From Curtobacterium sp. ZW137 (GTDB lineage: Bacteria; Actinomycetota; Actinomycetes; Actinomycetales; Microbacteriaceae), in NCBI RefSeq assembly GCF_003762905.1, contig NZ_RJKS01000002.1, forward strand, positions 604,039-668,038: a stretch of DNA of 64,000 nt, written 5' to 3'. Positions 1 through 8,829 of the stretch are shown here, in pieces. Position 1 is the first letter of the stretch. Each line of letters starts with the position of its first letter. A program made the translations under genes and the position numbers. The notes below the pieces were generated by a model. That model had not been told where the DNA came from. It was given only the letters and a program-made list of their open reading frames with translations, and made no database searches.

Positions 1-83
1 AATGCCGTCATCGAGGCGTTCTCGTGATCTGATAGACCTGAGCGTCGTCCACCGCGACGTCTCACCACCGGACCAGGAGCCAC

Positions 84-881
84 GTGACCGCTCAGGAGAC
101 CCTCCCGCCGCGCCGTGGCGAGCGCCACGCTCGTCCTGAGCGACGGCAGCGGCCGCGCCAGACCGTCGGCGGCGCGATCGTCTCGCTCATCGCCGAACTC
201 CTCATCGTCGCGGGCGCGATCACCGGCCTGTACGTGCTGTGGACGGCCTGGTGGACCGATGTCGTCGCAGTCCACGGACAGACCGCGCTCGTCAAGGACC
301 TCGGACAGAAGGAAGCCGGCTTCGGTACCGGCGCAGAGCACCGGGGCACTGCACCGGTCCTCGCGGAACCGCCCGCCCTGTCCGACGTCTTCGGCACGAT
401 GCAGATCCCCCGCTTCGGCGCCGACTACGACCGTCCCATCGGTGAGGGCACCGACCGTGAGAAGGTGCTCAACACCGTCGGGCTCGGGCACTACCAGGAC
501 ACCGCGATGCCCGGCGCTCCCGGCAACTTCGCCGTCGCCGGGCACCGAGTCACCTACGGCAAGCCGCTCAACCAGATCGCCGAGCTGAAGACCGGCGACG
601 CGATCGTCGTCCGGGTGACCGACAAGGCGACCGACTTCGACGTCTGGTACGTCTACGAGGTCACCGACAGCCAGATCGTCACCCCCGACCACGTCGAGAC
701 GATCGCGCCGGTGCCGAACAAGCCCGGTGTCGCACCGACCGCGAGCGACCGCTGGCTGACCCTCACCGCGTGCCACCCGATGTGGTCCGCGAAGGAGCGG
801 TACGTCACGCACGCGAAGCTCGACTACTGGATGCCCGCGTCCGAGGGCACCCCGAAGGAACTCTCGGAGACCGCCAAGTGA
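84..881 (+). CDS. Class E sortase
   Basis: A membrane-anchored cysteine transpeptidase of the sortase fold, expected to act outside the membrane and join LPxTG-like surface proteins to the wall. A basic N-terminus precedes one membrane segment (about residues 29-52). The catalytic triad is visible as His154 (VAGHR), Cys230 (TLTACHP) and Arg239 (KERYV); TLTxC is the class E (actinobacterial housekeeping) form. The GTG start follows AGGAG at 75-79. The stop overlaps the next gene by four bases (GTGA), so the two are probably translationally coupled. No sortase substrate with a clear LPxTG tail was recognised in this window. Confidence 0.92.
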   Translation: MTAQETLPPRRGERHARPERRQRPRQTVGGAIVSLIAELLIVAGAITGLYVLWTAWWTDVVAVHGQTALVKDLGQKEAGFGTGAEHRGTAPVLAEPPALSDVFGTMQIPRFGADYDRPIGEGTDREKVLNTVGLGHYQDTAMPGAPGNFAVAGHRVTYGKPLNQIAELKTGDAIVVRVTDKATDFDVWYVYEVTDSQIVTPDHVETIAPVPNKPGVAPTASDRWLTLTACHPMWSAKERYVTHAKLDYWMPASEGTPKELSETAK

Positions 882-1057
882 TCTTCCCGTTCGTCTGGCG
901 GATCCTGCCGGGTCCCACCGCGCTCAAGGTGCTCGAGCTGGTCGTGCTCCTCGCCGCGATCGTCTTCGTGCTGTTCACGTGGGTGTTCCCGTGGGTCGCG
1001 GCGGACATCCTGCCGCCGCCCGACGGCACCGTGGACACCTCGACCCCGACGCCCTGA
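878..1057 (+). CDS. Small sortase-associated membrane protein
   Basis: A 59-residue protein starting with GTG inside the sortase stop codon (GTGA overlap). It has one strongly hydrophobic segment (about residues 15-40, rich in Val, Leu, Phe and Trp) and a short Pro/Asp/Thr tail. I cannot assign a biochemical function. Tight coupling to the sortase suggests a membrane partner or regulator of it. The overlap, residue composition and absence of a competing frame support a real gene. Confidence 0.7.
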   Translation: MIFPFVWRILPGPTALKVLELVVLLAAIVFVLFTWVFPWVAADILPPPDGTVDTSTPTP

Positions 1058-1061
1058 CGGC

Positions 1062-1093
1062 CTGACGCGCTGATGCGCTGACGCGCTGACGTC
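1062..1093. repeat. Four-copy 8-bp tandem repeat (CTGACGCG)
   Basis: CTGACGCG-like units begin at 1062, 1070, 1078 and 1086, just after the stop of the small membrane protein and between it and the convergent sbcC. Repeat slippage is the likely origin. No coding role is seen. Confidence 0.7.
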
Positions 1094-1147
1094 GACGCTG
1101 GCGCTGACGTCGCCCGCGGCCGCGGCCGGTGCGGCCTGGTCCCCGGG

Positions 1148-4100
1148 TCAGACGGTCGTGGTCACCCGCGAACCGCCGCCGGGAGCCCGCCGCACCGCGA
1201 TCCGCTCCGGGATGCGCTGCTTGAGCTCCTCGACGTGGCTGACGATGCCGACCTGACGCCCGCCCGCCGTCAGCCGTGCGAGCTGACCGATGACGTCGTC
1301 GAGGGTCTCCGGGTCGAGCGTGCCGAACCCTTCGTCGACGAACAGGGTGCCGAGCGAGACCCCGCCGGCTTCGGCCTGGACGACGTCGGCGAGCCCGAGG
1401 GCCAGGCAGAGCGAGAACGTGAAGGTCTCACCGCCCGACAGGCTCCTCGGGTCACGCGTGGTGTCGGTCGTGTGGTCGCGCACGGCGAGCGCCAGGCCCG
1501 TACGGCGTGCCCGGACGCCGGATTCTCGTTCGTCCGAGGTCTCGAGCGTGAAGCGTCCGCCGAGCATCGACCGGAGCCGGTCGTTGGCGGCGGCGACGAC
1601 GTCCTCGAAGCGGCGCATCAGCACGTAGGTGCCGAGCGTGATGCCGGTCGGGTTGTGCCCCGGCGCCCCGGAGGCGATGTCGGCGAGCCGGACGACGGCA
1701 CGGCTCCGCGCCGAGGTGGACTCGCGTGCCGTGACCGCTCGGGTGACCTCGGTGGCGCAGCGCTCGGTCGCGCCGGCCCGATCCTCGGCGGTGACCGCGG
1801 CTCGGGTGGCGGCGTCGAGCACGGCAGCAGTGCGGGCCTTCTCCGCTCGGGCACCGTCGAGGTCGAGTGCCTCGGCATCGTCGTCGGCGGCGGCGACCAC
1901 GGGCGGTTCGGCGAGTCCGGCGTCGACGACGGCGCGCTCGCGGTCGGCGTCGTCGACGTCGCGACGGAGCCTGGTCGTCTCCGCCGCGTCGAGCTGCGCA
2001 GCGCGCGCTGCCGCGACGTCCGGGAAGTCCTGGTCGGCGACGATGCGAGCGACCTCCGTCGCCCGCTCGTCCGCGACGGCGGTGGCAGCGCGGGCTCGTT
2101 CCTCGGCGTCGACCACGGCACCGAGCTCGGCGACGCGGCGGTCGAGCGCGGCGACGGCACCCGCCAGGTCGTCGGGAGCGGCAGGTGCGTCGGGCGCAGC
2201 GGGTGCGGTTGGCGCTGTGGACAGCGAGTCCAGCGCCGCCCGGACGAGGTCGGTGTCCTGGTCGAGTCGCTGCTCGTCGGCGGCGCTCGTCGCGAGGAGC
2301 ACCTGGCGCCGGGCGTCGACGTCGTTGCGCTCCCGCTCGAGCGCCCGCGTCGCGTCGTCGTGCGCAGTGCGCTCCCGCTCGCGCTCCGCGACGGTCGTGG
2401 CCGCCGCCCGTGCGGCCCGGAGTCGTGCGGTGGCCTCGGTGTCACGACGGTCGATGTCCGCGACGGAGACCGATCCGACGACGGTGGCGAGACGGTCCTG
2501 CTCCGCACGCTCGAGCGCGAGGTCGGTCGCCGCATCGGCGAGCACGCTGTCGGCGCGCCGTGCTGCTGCTGCCGCTTCGTCGATCTGCGCCGGGGTCGGG
2601 TGGTCGTCCTGCGGCATCGCGACGGCCGGGTGCTCCACCGCGCCGCACACCGGGCAGGGATCGCCGGGCGTCAGGGCGGCCCCGAGTTCCCCGGCGAGCC
2701 CCGCGATCCGCCGTTCGCGGAGGTGCTGTTCGGCGGCCAGCGCTGCCGTGGCGGCTGCGCGGGCAACGCCGACCGCGGCTTCGGCGTCGGTGACCCGCGC
2801 GCGGACGGCGTCGAGCTCGGCGGCGGTCCGTCGGAGGTCCTGCACGGCGTCGACCGCTCGCTGGGCGGCGTCGGCGTCCCCGGCGGCTTCGGCTGCGGCA
2901 CGCGATGCTTCGACGATGCGCGCACGTTCGGCCGGTCGGCGTTCGAGCGCGGCGTCGAGTTCGGCGAGCTGCTCGCGGAGTCGTTCCGCGTCCGCGACCG
3001 CGGTGTCGACCGCCGAACGGCGTCCGGGCAGCGACTCGGCGACGGGCACGAGGTGCCGGACGGCTCCGACTGCCTCGGCGAGCCGGTCCCGCACGCCCGC
3101 GGTGCCACCCGTGGTGCCGCCCGTGGTGTCCGTGTGGTGCACGCCGTGCCGCTCGCGCAGGGCGTCCCGCTCCTGCTCGGCCCGGGTGGCACGGGCCCGG
3201 GCCGCGTCGAGCCCGTCGGCGACCGCGGCGACCCGGGCGGCACGCTCCGCGAGGGCCAGACGCGCCCGCGCGGCGGCGACGGCGACGGCCCGGTCGTCGA
3301 GTGCGGCAGCCCGGCGGAGCAGTGCCGCCCGGCGCTCGAGCGCGGCGAGCCGGAGCACGACGGCCTGCTCGTGGTCGGCTGCGAGCTGCGCCGCGGCCGT
3401 GGCGTCGGAACGGGCGTGCGCGGCGGCGTCGGCCACCGCGCGGAGTTCGGTGACGACCGCGGGGACGTCCGGCTCGTCGGCGGCGGAGCGTCCCGATGCC
3501 TCGGCGAAGCGCGCGAGGGCGTCGCGGACACGGGCGTCCGCGGCGTCCACCTCGGCCGCGGCCGCACGGCGGCGGGCGGCGAGCTCATCGGCGGTGCGGT
3601 CGTAGATCTCGGTGCCGAACAGGGACTGCAGGAGCTTCCGGCGGTCTTCCCCCGGAGACTTCAGGAACCGCGCGAACTCGCCCTGCGGCAGCACGACGGT
3701 CTGCAGGAACTGGGCGCGGTCGAGGCCGACGATGCGCGCGATCTCCGCACCGACTTCCTGCGCGCGCGCCGAGACCGGTTCACCCGCCGGGTCTGCCGGG
3801 TCCGCGAGCCGGGAGAGCTGCGCCGACGACTGCTGCTTGACGGTGCCGGTGCCCCGCTGCTTCGGGCGGTCGTACTGGGGCGTGCGACGGACTCGGAACA
3901 CCCCGGCACCGGTCTCGAAGACGAGCTCCACGAAGGGTTCGACCGCGGGGTCGGCGTGCTGGCTGTGCAGGCGGTCGTTGCTGGCGTCGGAGCCCGCGAG
4001 CCCGCCGTACAGCGCGAAGACGACGGCATCGATGATGGTCGACTTGCCGGACCCGGTCGGCCCTTCGAGCAGGAAGACCCCGGACGCGGCGAGCGCGGCG

Positions 4101-4165
4101 AAGTCGATCGTGACGAGGTCCGGGTAGGGGCCGATGGCGCGGAGTTCGAGGTGGTGCAGGTGCAT
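1148..4165 (-). CDS. sbcC: Exonuclease subunit SbcC (SMC/Rad50-type ATPase)
   Basis: The ATPase half of the SbcCD nuclease, which opens DNA hairpins and trims double-strand ends at stalled forks. The 1005-residue protein has a Walker A box GPTGSGKST at residues 36-44, a long Ala/Arg/Glu-rich coiled coil, a zinc-hook CPVCG at residues 504-508, a second coiled coil, and the ABC signature SLSGGE followed by the Walker B region LFVDEGFGTLD near the C-terminus. The length is close to the family norm. It overlaps the end of sbcD by one base (TGATG), the usual sbcDC operon arrangement. Confidence 0.95.
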   Translation of the reverse strand: MHLHHLELRAIGPYPDLVTIDFAALAASGVFLLEGPTGSGKSTIIDAVVFALYGGLAGSDASNDRLHSQHADPAVEPFVELVFETGAGVFRVRRTPQYDRPKQRGTGTVKQQSSAQLSRLADPADPAGEPVSARAQEVGAEIARIVGLDRAQFLQTVVLPQGEFARFLKSPGEDRRKLLQSLFGTEIYDRTADELAARRRAAAAEVDAADARVRDALARFAEASGRSAADEPDVPAVVTELRAVADAAAHARSDATAAAQLAADHEQAVVLRLAALERRAALLRRAAALDDRAVAVAAARARLALAERAARVAAVADGLDAARARATRAEQERDALRERHGVHHTDTTGGTTGGTAGVRDRLAEAVGAVRHLVPVAESLPGRRSAVDTAVADAERLREQLAELDAALERRPAERARIVEASRAAAEAAGDADAAQRAVDAVQDLRRTAAELDAVRARVTDAEAAVGVARAAATAALAAEQHLRERRIAGLAGELGAALTPGDPCPVCGAVEHPAVAMPQDDHPTPAQIDEAAAAARRADSVLADAATDLALERAEQDRLATVVGSVSVADIDRRDTEATARLRAARAAATTVAERERERTAHDDATRALERERNDVDARRQVLLATSAADEQRLDQDTDLVRAALDSLSTAPTAPAAPDAPAAPDDLAGAVAALDRRVAELGAVVDAEERARAATAVADERATEVARIVADQDFPDVAAARAAQLDAAETTRLRRDVDDADRERAVVDAGLAEPPVVAAADDDAEALDLDGARAEKARTAAVLDAATRAAVTAEDRAGATERCATEVTRAVTARESTSARSRAVVRLADIASGAPGHNPTGITLGTYVLMRRFEDVVAAANDRLRSMLGGRFTLETSDERESGVRARRTGLALAVRDHTTDTTRDPRSLSGGETFTFSLCLALGLADVVQAEAGGVSLGTLFVDEGFGTLDPETLDDVIGQLARLTAGGRQVGIVSHVEELKQRIPERIAVRRAPGGGSRVTTTV

Positions 4166-5334
4166 CAGCGTGCGGCCCCGTCCTGTTCGGAGAGCGCGGC
4201 GGCAGCGGCTTCGTACGCTTCGCGGAGGACGACGAGTTCGTCGGCCGAGGGTGCGCCGCCGGTGGCGAACGTCACGAAGTCGGCAGCCACCTCGACCGGG
4301 TCGGACGTGGCGGTGACCGCACGACCGGCGGTCCGGGCCGGGGCGTCGGCGGGTTCGTGGGTGATGGCGAGGGCGTGCGGGAAGCGGTCCTTGACGCGGG
4401 CGTACATCCGCTCCGGGTGCACCGGGTCCGTCACGGCGACCCGCACCCAGGACTCGGCGTGCCGGGCGAACTCCCCCGACTCGATGGCGTCGATGCCGGC
4501 ACGGACGTCGACGAGGGGCCGTGGCACCGGCGTCGGCAGCAGCTCGACGCTGACCGCACCGGTGGCGTCGAGGTCCACCAGGGTCACCGACTTCGTGTGG
4601 TTCCGCTCGCCGAAGGAGAACGCGAGCGGTGACCCGGCGTACCGGATGCGCTCGGAGTCGCCGACGCGCTGCGGCCCGTGAAGGTGCCCGAGCGCGACGT
4701 AGTCGATGCCGGCGAACGCCGACTCGGCGACCCGGTCGACGCCGCCGACCCGGATGTCCTGCTCACTGTCGCTCGGTTCCGCGCCGCCGACGAAGGCGTG
4801 CGCGACGACGACGCTGCGCGTGCCCGGCCGGTCGGCGAGGTCGGCGCGGACGCGGTCCATCGCGGCGCCGACGACGGCCTGGTGTGACCGGGCGAGGGGC
4901 TCGTCCGGCACGGCGGCGAGCGCGTACCGCACCATGTCGGGCTGCAGGTAGGGGATGCCGTAGACGGCGACCGGACCATCAGGGTCGTCGACGAGCACGG
5001 GGTCGCCGACGCGGGTCGGTTCGGCGAGGATCCGGACGCGCTGGTTCATGACGCCGGAGCCGAACCCGAGCCGGGCGGCGGAGTCGTGGTTGCCCGGGGT
5101 GACGACGACCGTGGCGACGGCGGCGAGCCGTTCGAGCACGGTGGAGAGCATCCGGACGGCGTCGACCGGCGGGATGGCGCGGTCGTAGACGTCACCGGCG
5201 ATGACCACGAGGTCGACGGAGCGCTGCACGACGACCCCCACGAGGTGGTCGAGGAACGCCGTTTGGTGCTCGAGCAGATCGGCACCGAGCAGGGTGCGGC
5301 CCAGGTGCCAGTCGCCGGTGTGCAGGATGCGCAT
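4165..5334 (-). CDS. sbcD: Exonuclease subunit SbcD (Mre11-type)
   Basis: The metallophosphoesterase half of SbcCD. The sequence begins MRILHTGDWHLGRTL (metal ligands D and H), continues with VIAGDVYDRAIPP, then GNHDS and, further on, ALGHLHGPQ, which are the successive phosphoesterase motifs. I place the start at the ATG at 5334 although an in-frame ATG exists at 5364. A -10-like TACCGT (minus strand, 5347-5342) sits seven bases before 5334, which fits a leaderless mRNA, and the conserved family start aligns there. sbcC follows with a one-base overlap. Confidence 0.93.
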   Translation of the reverse strand: MRILHTGDWHLGRTLLGADLLEHQTAFLDHLVGVVVQRSVDLVVIAGDVYDRAIPPVDAVRMLSTVLERLAAVATVVVTPGNHDSAARLGFGSGVMNQRVRILAEPTRVGDPVLVDDPDGPVAVYGIPYLQPDMVRYALAAVPDEPLARSHQAVVGAAMDRVRADLADRPGTRSVVVAHAFVGGAEPSDSEQDIRVGGVDRVAESAFAGIDYVALGHLHGPQRVGDSERIRYAGSPLAFSFGERNHTKSVTLVDLDATGAVSVELLPTPVPRPLVDVRAGIDAIESGEFARHAESWVRVAVTDPVHPERMYARVKDRFPHALAITHEPADAPARTAGRAVTATSDPVEVAADFVTFATGGAPSADELVVLREAYEAAAAALSEQDGAAR

Positions 5335-5443
5335 GTCCGTCACGGTAGTGCCGCCCACGGACATCCCCGGACACCGCGCCCCGACCTGTGGACAACCCGG
5401 CCGAGGACCAAGGACCGGAACCCGGAGCCAGCCGCTCAGCCGC

Positions 5444-6586
5444 TCAGCCGCAGGTGAGGTTCGTGCCGATGACCGCCGTCTTGATCTTCGCCGTCGACGA
5501 GCTGGTCGCGCTCCAGGTCCCGCCGAGGTTCGTCCGGACGTTCACGGTGACGGTCGCGCCGAGGCTGAGGATGCCGCTGCCGGCGACCCGCGCCGAGCTG
5601 GCGGACCCCGTCGCGGTCCCGACCACGGTCGTCCCCATCAGCACGTCGAACGACGTCGGGACCCCGGCGGCCCCGGGGTAGGTCCACCCGATCGTGACGG
5701 TGTTGTCGGCGTTGTTCGTGCAGGTGAGCGCCGTCACCGCGGTGGCCGTCGCCGTCGCGAAGCTCGTCGTCGGGTTGACCGTCGTCTTCGTCCACGGCGC
5801 GGCGACGGCCTGCGCGGGCAGCAACACGCCGAGTCCCCCGGCGACGAGCACGACGGCGGCGACCGCGCCGCTCCGGCGGAGCCGGCGCACCCGTCGGGCG
5901 CGACGGCGGAGTGCGCGACGCGAGCGGGGCCCGGCAACGGTGGACGCAGTCGAGGCGACGGGCGGGGCGGACCCGGTGGGAGCCTCCAGACCGTCGTCGC
6001 CGTCGGCACCGTCTGCGGGAGCGGAACCGAGCCGCCGCAGCGACCCGTCGATCGTGCCGAGGTACAGCATCGCGGTCAGGGCCAGCGCGAGGAGGACCAC
6101 CTTGTGCCACTCGCCGTCCCGCAGCCAGACGATCGGCGTCCCGACGTACGGGATGCGCAGGAACGCGACCCCGTGCACGGCCGACCGCTCGATCGGGGTG
6201 GAGTCCCGCTGCGGGTTCGCGTCGCCCTTGGTGACGAGCGTCCCGGCGGCCCCGGCCTTGACGTACCGGTGCATGCGGAGGTGTCCCGGCTGGTCCGGGT
6301 CGTCCGCGAGCAGGACCTGACCGAGCCGGAGCTGCGCCGGCGCGACGGGACGGGACACGACGACGTCGCCGGGGACCAGCCGCGGCTCCATCGACCCGGT
6401 CATGACCGTGGTGGGCTGCCAGCCGATCACGGCCGGTGCGGCCGCCCAGAGCGCCAGGCCGAGGAGCGTCGCGACGACGCCTCGGGCGAGCGTGGCGACG
6501 ACGACACGCCCCCAGTCGGCGGCGTCCCTGAGCGCATCGTGCGGTGCACGCGGTGCGTGCGGTCCGCTGACCTCGATGCTGACCAT
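5444..6586 (-). CDS. SipW-type signal peptidase fused to an extra exported domain
   Basis: Residues 1-180 are an ER/SipW-type signal peptidase I: membrane segment about 33-52, nucleophile Ser65 in TGSMEPRL, His106 in MHRYVK (in place of the bacterial Lys), Asp122 in KGDAN, and a second membrane segment about 163-178. It then departs from ordinary SipW: a low-complexity linker, an Arg-rich stretch (222-238), a third hydrophobic segment (240-258) ending in AQAVAAP, which looks like a signal-peptidase site, and a 115-residue Thr/Ser-rich beta domain with two Cys (289, 379). Positive-inside topology puts this last domain outside the cell. The ATG at 6586 is preferred; an upstream ATG at 6634 is possible. 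The likely client is the TasA-like gene just upstream. Confidence 0.85.
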   Translation of the reverse strand: MVSIEVSGPHAPRAPHDALRDAADWGRVVVATLARGVVATLLGLALWAAAPAVIGWQPTTVMTGSMEPRLVPGDVVVSRPVAPAQLRLGQVLLADDPDQPGHLRMHRYVKAGAAGTLVTKGDANPQRDSTPIERSAVHGVAFLRIPYVGTPIVWLRDGEWHKVVLLALALTAMLYLGTIDGSLRRLGSAPADGADGDDGLEAPTGSAPPVASTASTVAGPRSRRALRRRARRVRRLRRSGAVAAVVLVAGGLGVLLPAQAVAAPWTKTTVNPTTSFATATATAVTALTCTNNADNTVTIGWTYPGAAGVPTSFDVLMGTTVVGTATGSASSARVAGSGILSLGATVTVNVRTNLGGTWSATSSSTAKIKTAVIGTNLTCG

Positions 6587-6706
6587 GGCTGCCTTCGACT
6601 GGGGGCGTGCTGTGTGTGGCGGACGGGCCCGCATCGGGTGCGGTCCCGGTCGTCATGGAGGGATCCGGCCGGGCACGCTGCGCGCGCGCCCGGAGGGGTC
6701 CGGGCC

Positions 6707-7306
6707 TCAGCTGTTCTGGGCCTCCCACGTGAGTCCGAGGGACGCGGTGCCGCCCTGGATCGTGTTCGGGGCGGCGGTGGGGACCGTGTAGGTCACGCGG
6801 TAGACCTTGGACTCGGACGCGGAGCCGGTCGGTGCCCACGTGCCGACGCCGGTGGCGAAGTTGGTGGAGGCGGAGCCGAAGGCGGCGACCGTGCCGCTGT
6901 AGAGCGTGCCGCTCGTGGTGGCCGGGGTGAAGCCGGTGCAGGAGCCGAAGCCGCCGCCGGTGCCCTGCTCGATGGTCAGGTTGATGTTGGATGCGAGGTT
7001 GTTCGTGGTCGCGGGGTTGGTGCCGTAGAGCTTGACGGTCGAGGCGAGCGAACCGGTCGAGGTGACCGTGATGCAGTTCGCGCCGGTCGAGCCGGGCTTC
7101 AGGCCGGTCGCGGTGAAGAGCGCGGTGTTGTTGTCGTCGTCGCTGAGGGCGACGGTGCCGGCGGTCCAGTTGCTGGTCGGGTTCACCGTGGTGGCGGAGA
7201 ACGCCGAGTAGGAAGCCGTCGAGACGACGACACCCGAGGCGACGAGGGCGGCGGGGATGGCGATCCAGGCGGCGAGACGAGCGGCGCGAGGGGTGACACG
7301 GGACAT
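6707..7306 (-). CDS. TasA/CalY-like exported fibre protein
   Basis: A 199-residue secreted protein with a signal peptide (basic MSRVTPRAARLAAW, hydrophobic core, cleavage probably in the STASYSAFS region). The mature part resembles the TasA/camelysin group: a strand, TTVNPT (39-44), then WTAGTVALSDDD and a turn GLKPGSTG, with the rest Thr/Ser/Gly-rich beta structure and two Cys (78 and about 123) that could form a disulfide. Such proteins are processed by SipW-type peptidases and polymerise into surface fibres in Bacillus. The SipW-type gene lies 120 bases downstream on the same strand. The ATG at 7306 follows GGAG by eight bases; an upstream ATG in the open frame lacks this signal. Confidence 0.8.
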   Translation of the reverse strand: MSRVTPRAARLAAWIAIPAALVASGVVVSTASYSAFSATTVNPTSNWTAGTVALSDDDNNTALFTATGLKPGSTGANCITVTSTGSLASTVKLYGTNPATTNNLASNINLTIEQGTGGGFGSCTGFTPATTSGTLYSGTVAAFGSASTNFATGVGTWAPTGSASESKVYRVTYTVPTAAPNTIQGGTASLGLTWEAQNS

Positions 7307-7453
7307 GGCGGTACTCCGAGAGGAAGAAGAGGGCTGATCGGTGGGTTCGGCCGGACCCGCGGTGGTTGGCCGCGCTTCGTGCCGTGGTGATGCCGTACTG
7401 GTTGGTACGACGATCAAGCTACTTTGTTGCCGTGTTGCTCACAAGCCGTGGCA

Positions 7454-7500
7454 TACCCCCACTGTTGGGGGTAGTTCAATCACTGAGATACTTGTTCAAT
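7454..7500. promoter_or_regulatory. Palindrome and GTTCAAT direct repeats in divergent promoter region
   Basis: Between the TasA-like gene (minus) and the MarR gene (plus) lies a perfect inverted repeat TACCCCC-6-GGGGGTA (7454-7473) followed by two GTTCAAT copies (7474-7480 and 7494-7500) exactly 20 bases apart, i.e. two helical turns on one face. This is the least GC-rich stretch nearby. MarR-family proteins commonly bind such sites in their own divergent promoters, so MarR control of the fibre operon is plausible but inferred. Confidence 0.5.
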
Positions 7501-7573
7501 GAGCAGCACGGCGGCATCCCCGTGTCGCCTCGCCGATCGTGCCTGCGATCACCACCCGAGAAGAGCCCGCCCG

Positions 7574-8188
7574 ATGACGGACACCCGCATCACCGCAGCC
7601 CCCGCCTCCACGGCGGCGTCCGCGATCCCCGCTGCTCCGACGTCCCCGGTGGACGCGCCCGTCGTCGACGCGCCTCGCTCCGCCGGCACCACCGACGGCG
7701 TCGAGGACTCCGACCTCGGACGACTGATGACCGCGTTCCGGCTCATGCAGACACAGCACGCACGCGTCCTCAACCACGAGAGCGTCGCCCGGGGGCTCAA
7801 CCCGACGGACAGCCGCTTCGTGTTCTTCCTCGCCGCTGCGGACGGCGCCGGTGTCACCCCGAAGCAGGCGAGCGAGTACCTCGAGCTCTCCACTGGTGCC
7901 ATGACGTCGCTCATCGACCGGCTCGAGAAGCGCGCGCACATCGAGCGCCGCCCGAACCCGGACGACCGCCGCAGCATCCTCCTGCACCTCACCGCCTCCG
8001 GCGAAGCCGTCGCGAAGCAGATCGGCGCCGTCTACTCCGCCGCGTTCCGCGAGGTCGTCGCACCCGCCGAACGAGCGGCCGTCGCCGACGCCTTCGCGCG
8101 CATCGGCGACGCCCTCGGCCGCCGCTCCGAGGGCGACGCGTCTGCTCGTCGCTCCGACTCCGGGACGGGCGTACGTTCGGGGGCATGA
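7574..8188 (+). CDS. MarR-family transcriptional regulator
   Basis: A 204-residue winged-helix repressor. A Thr/Ala/Pro-rich N-terminal tail (about 45 residues) precedes the MarR fold: dimer helix, then LTPKQASEYLELS-like recognition region and LIDRLEKRAHIERRPNPDDRRS, the classic MarR wing with DxR. The ATG at 7574 has GAGAAGAG upstream; an in-frame ATG at 7499 would extend the tail and overlap the direct repeats. The stop overlaps the next start (ATGA at 8185-8188). It is transcribed divergently from the TasA-like gene. Confidence 0.88.
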   Translation: MTDTRITAAPASTAASAIPAAPTSPVDAPVVDAPRSAGTTDGVEDSDLGRLMTAFRLMQTQHARVLNHESVARGLNPTDSRFVFFLAAADGAGVTPKQASEYLELSTGAMTSLIDRLEKRAHIERRPNPDDRRSILLHLTASGEAVAKQIGAVYSAAFREVVAPAERAAVADAFARIGDALGRRSEGDASARRSDSGTGVRSGA

Positions 8189-8694
8189 CCCCCAGCGACC
8201 TCCTCATCGAAGCGTTCTCCCGCGTGCCCGACACCGTCGGCCGTGCCCTCGACGGGCTCTCCGAGGACCAGCTCGCATCCCGCCCGGGTGCCGGAGCGAA
8301 CACGCTCGCCTGGCTGGCGTGGCACATCGCACGCGGGCAGGACGCGCAGATCGCCGGCCTCGCGGGCACCGAGCAGGTGTGGACCGCGGACGGCTGGTAC
8401 GACCGGTTCGGGCTGCCGTTCCCCGCGGAGGCGCTCGGCTACGGCATGTCCCGTGACGACGTCGGCCGCGTCCGCGCCTCGGCCACGCTGCTGAACGGGT
8501 ACCTCGGTGCGGTGCACGCGCGCACGGTCGAGTACCTCCGCACGCTCGGTCCGGATGACCTCGACCCCGTCGTCGACGACGCGTGGGACCCGCCGGTCAC
8601 CGCCGGCGCACGGCTCGTGAGCATCCTCGACGACTGCGTCCAGCACGCGGGTCAGGCCGGGTACGCGCGCGGGTTGCTGTTCTTCAACCGCTGA
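8185..8694 (+). CDS. DinB-fold / mycothiol-dependent enzyme-like protein (DUF664)
   Basis: A 169-residue four-helix protein of the DinB/MDMPI superfamily. Visible hallmarks are the segment TLAWLAWHIARGQDAQI (metal-binding His), and a C-terminal segment SILDDCVQHAGQAGYARG with the second His. In Actinobacteria such proteins are often thiol-S-transferases using mycothiol. The substrate is unknown. Its ATG overlaps the marR stop, so the pair is co-translated and the regulator may respond to the same compound this enzyme detoxifies. Confidence 0.8.
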   Translation: MTPSDLLIEAFSRVPDTVGRALDGLSEDQLASRPGAGANTLAWLAWHIARGQDAQIAGLAGTEQVWTADGWYDRFGLPFPAEALGYGMSRDDVGRVRASATLLNGYLGAVHARTVEYLRTLGPDDLDPVVDDAWDPPVTAGARLVSILDDCVQHAGQAGYARGLLFFNR

Positions 8695-8766
8695 CGGATC
8701 AACCGCCGGGAGGCCCGGCTCGGCTCCGCCAGACACCGCTGAGTCCACGAGACACCTCCGGCACGA

Positions 8767-8796
8767 CGAAACGCCGCCATCGCTGGCGGCGTTTCG
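8767..8796. terminator. Bidirectional terminator hairpin
   Basis: A 13-bp perfect stem (8767-8779 with 8784-8796) and a four-base loop lie between the convergent DinB-like gene and the helicase gene. The stem ends in AAA/TTT steps on both sides, suiting termination in either direction. Confidence 0.85.
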
Positions 8797-8829
8797 CGTG
8801 CACCGGGGCGTCTCGCGGAGACTGGACCG

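Noticed and set aside
1-27. Tail of an upstream gene (frame 1 ends TGA at 25-27)
   Set aside because: Eight residues are too few to identify; frame 2 runs on without sense.
1235-4681. A plus-strand open frame of over 1100 codons opposite sbcC
   Set aside because: High-GC codon bias makes the reverse frame open. It is rich in Arg/Gly/Asp without domains, while the minus strand encodes a full SbcC.
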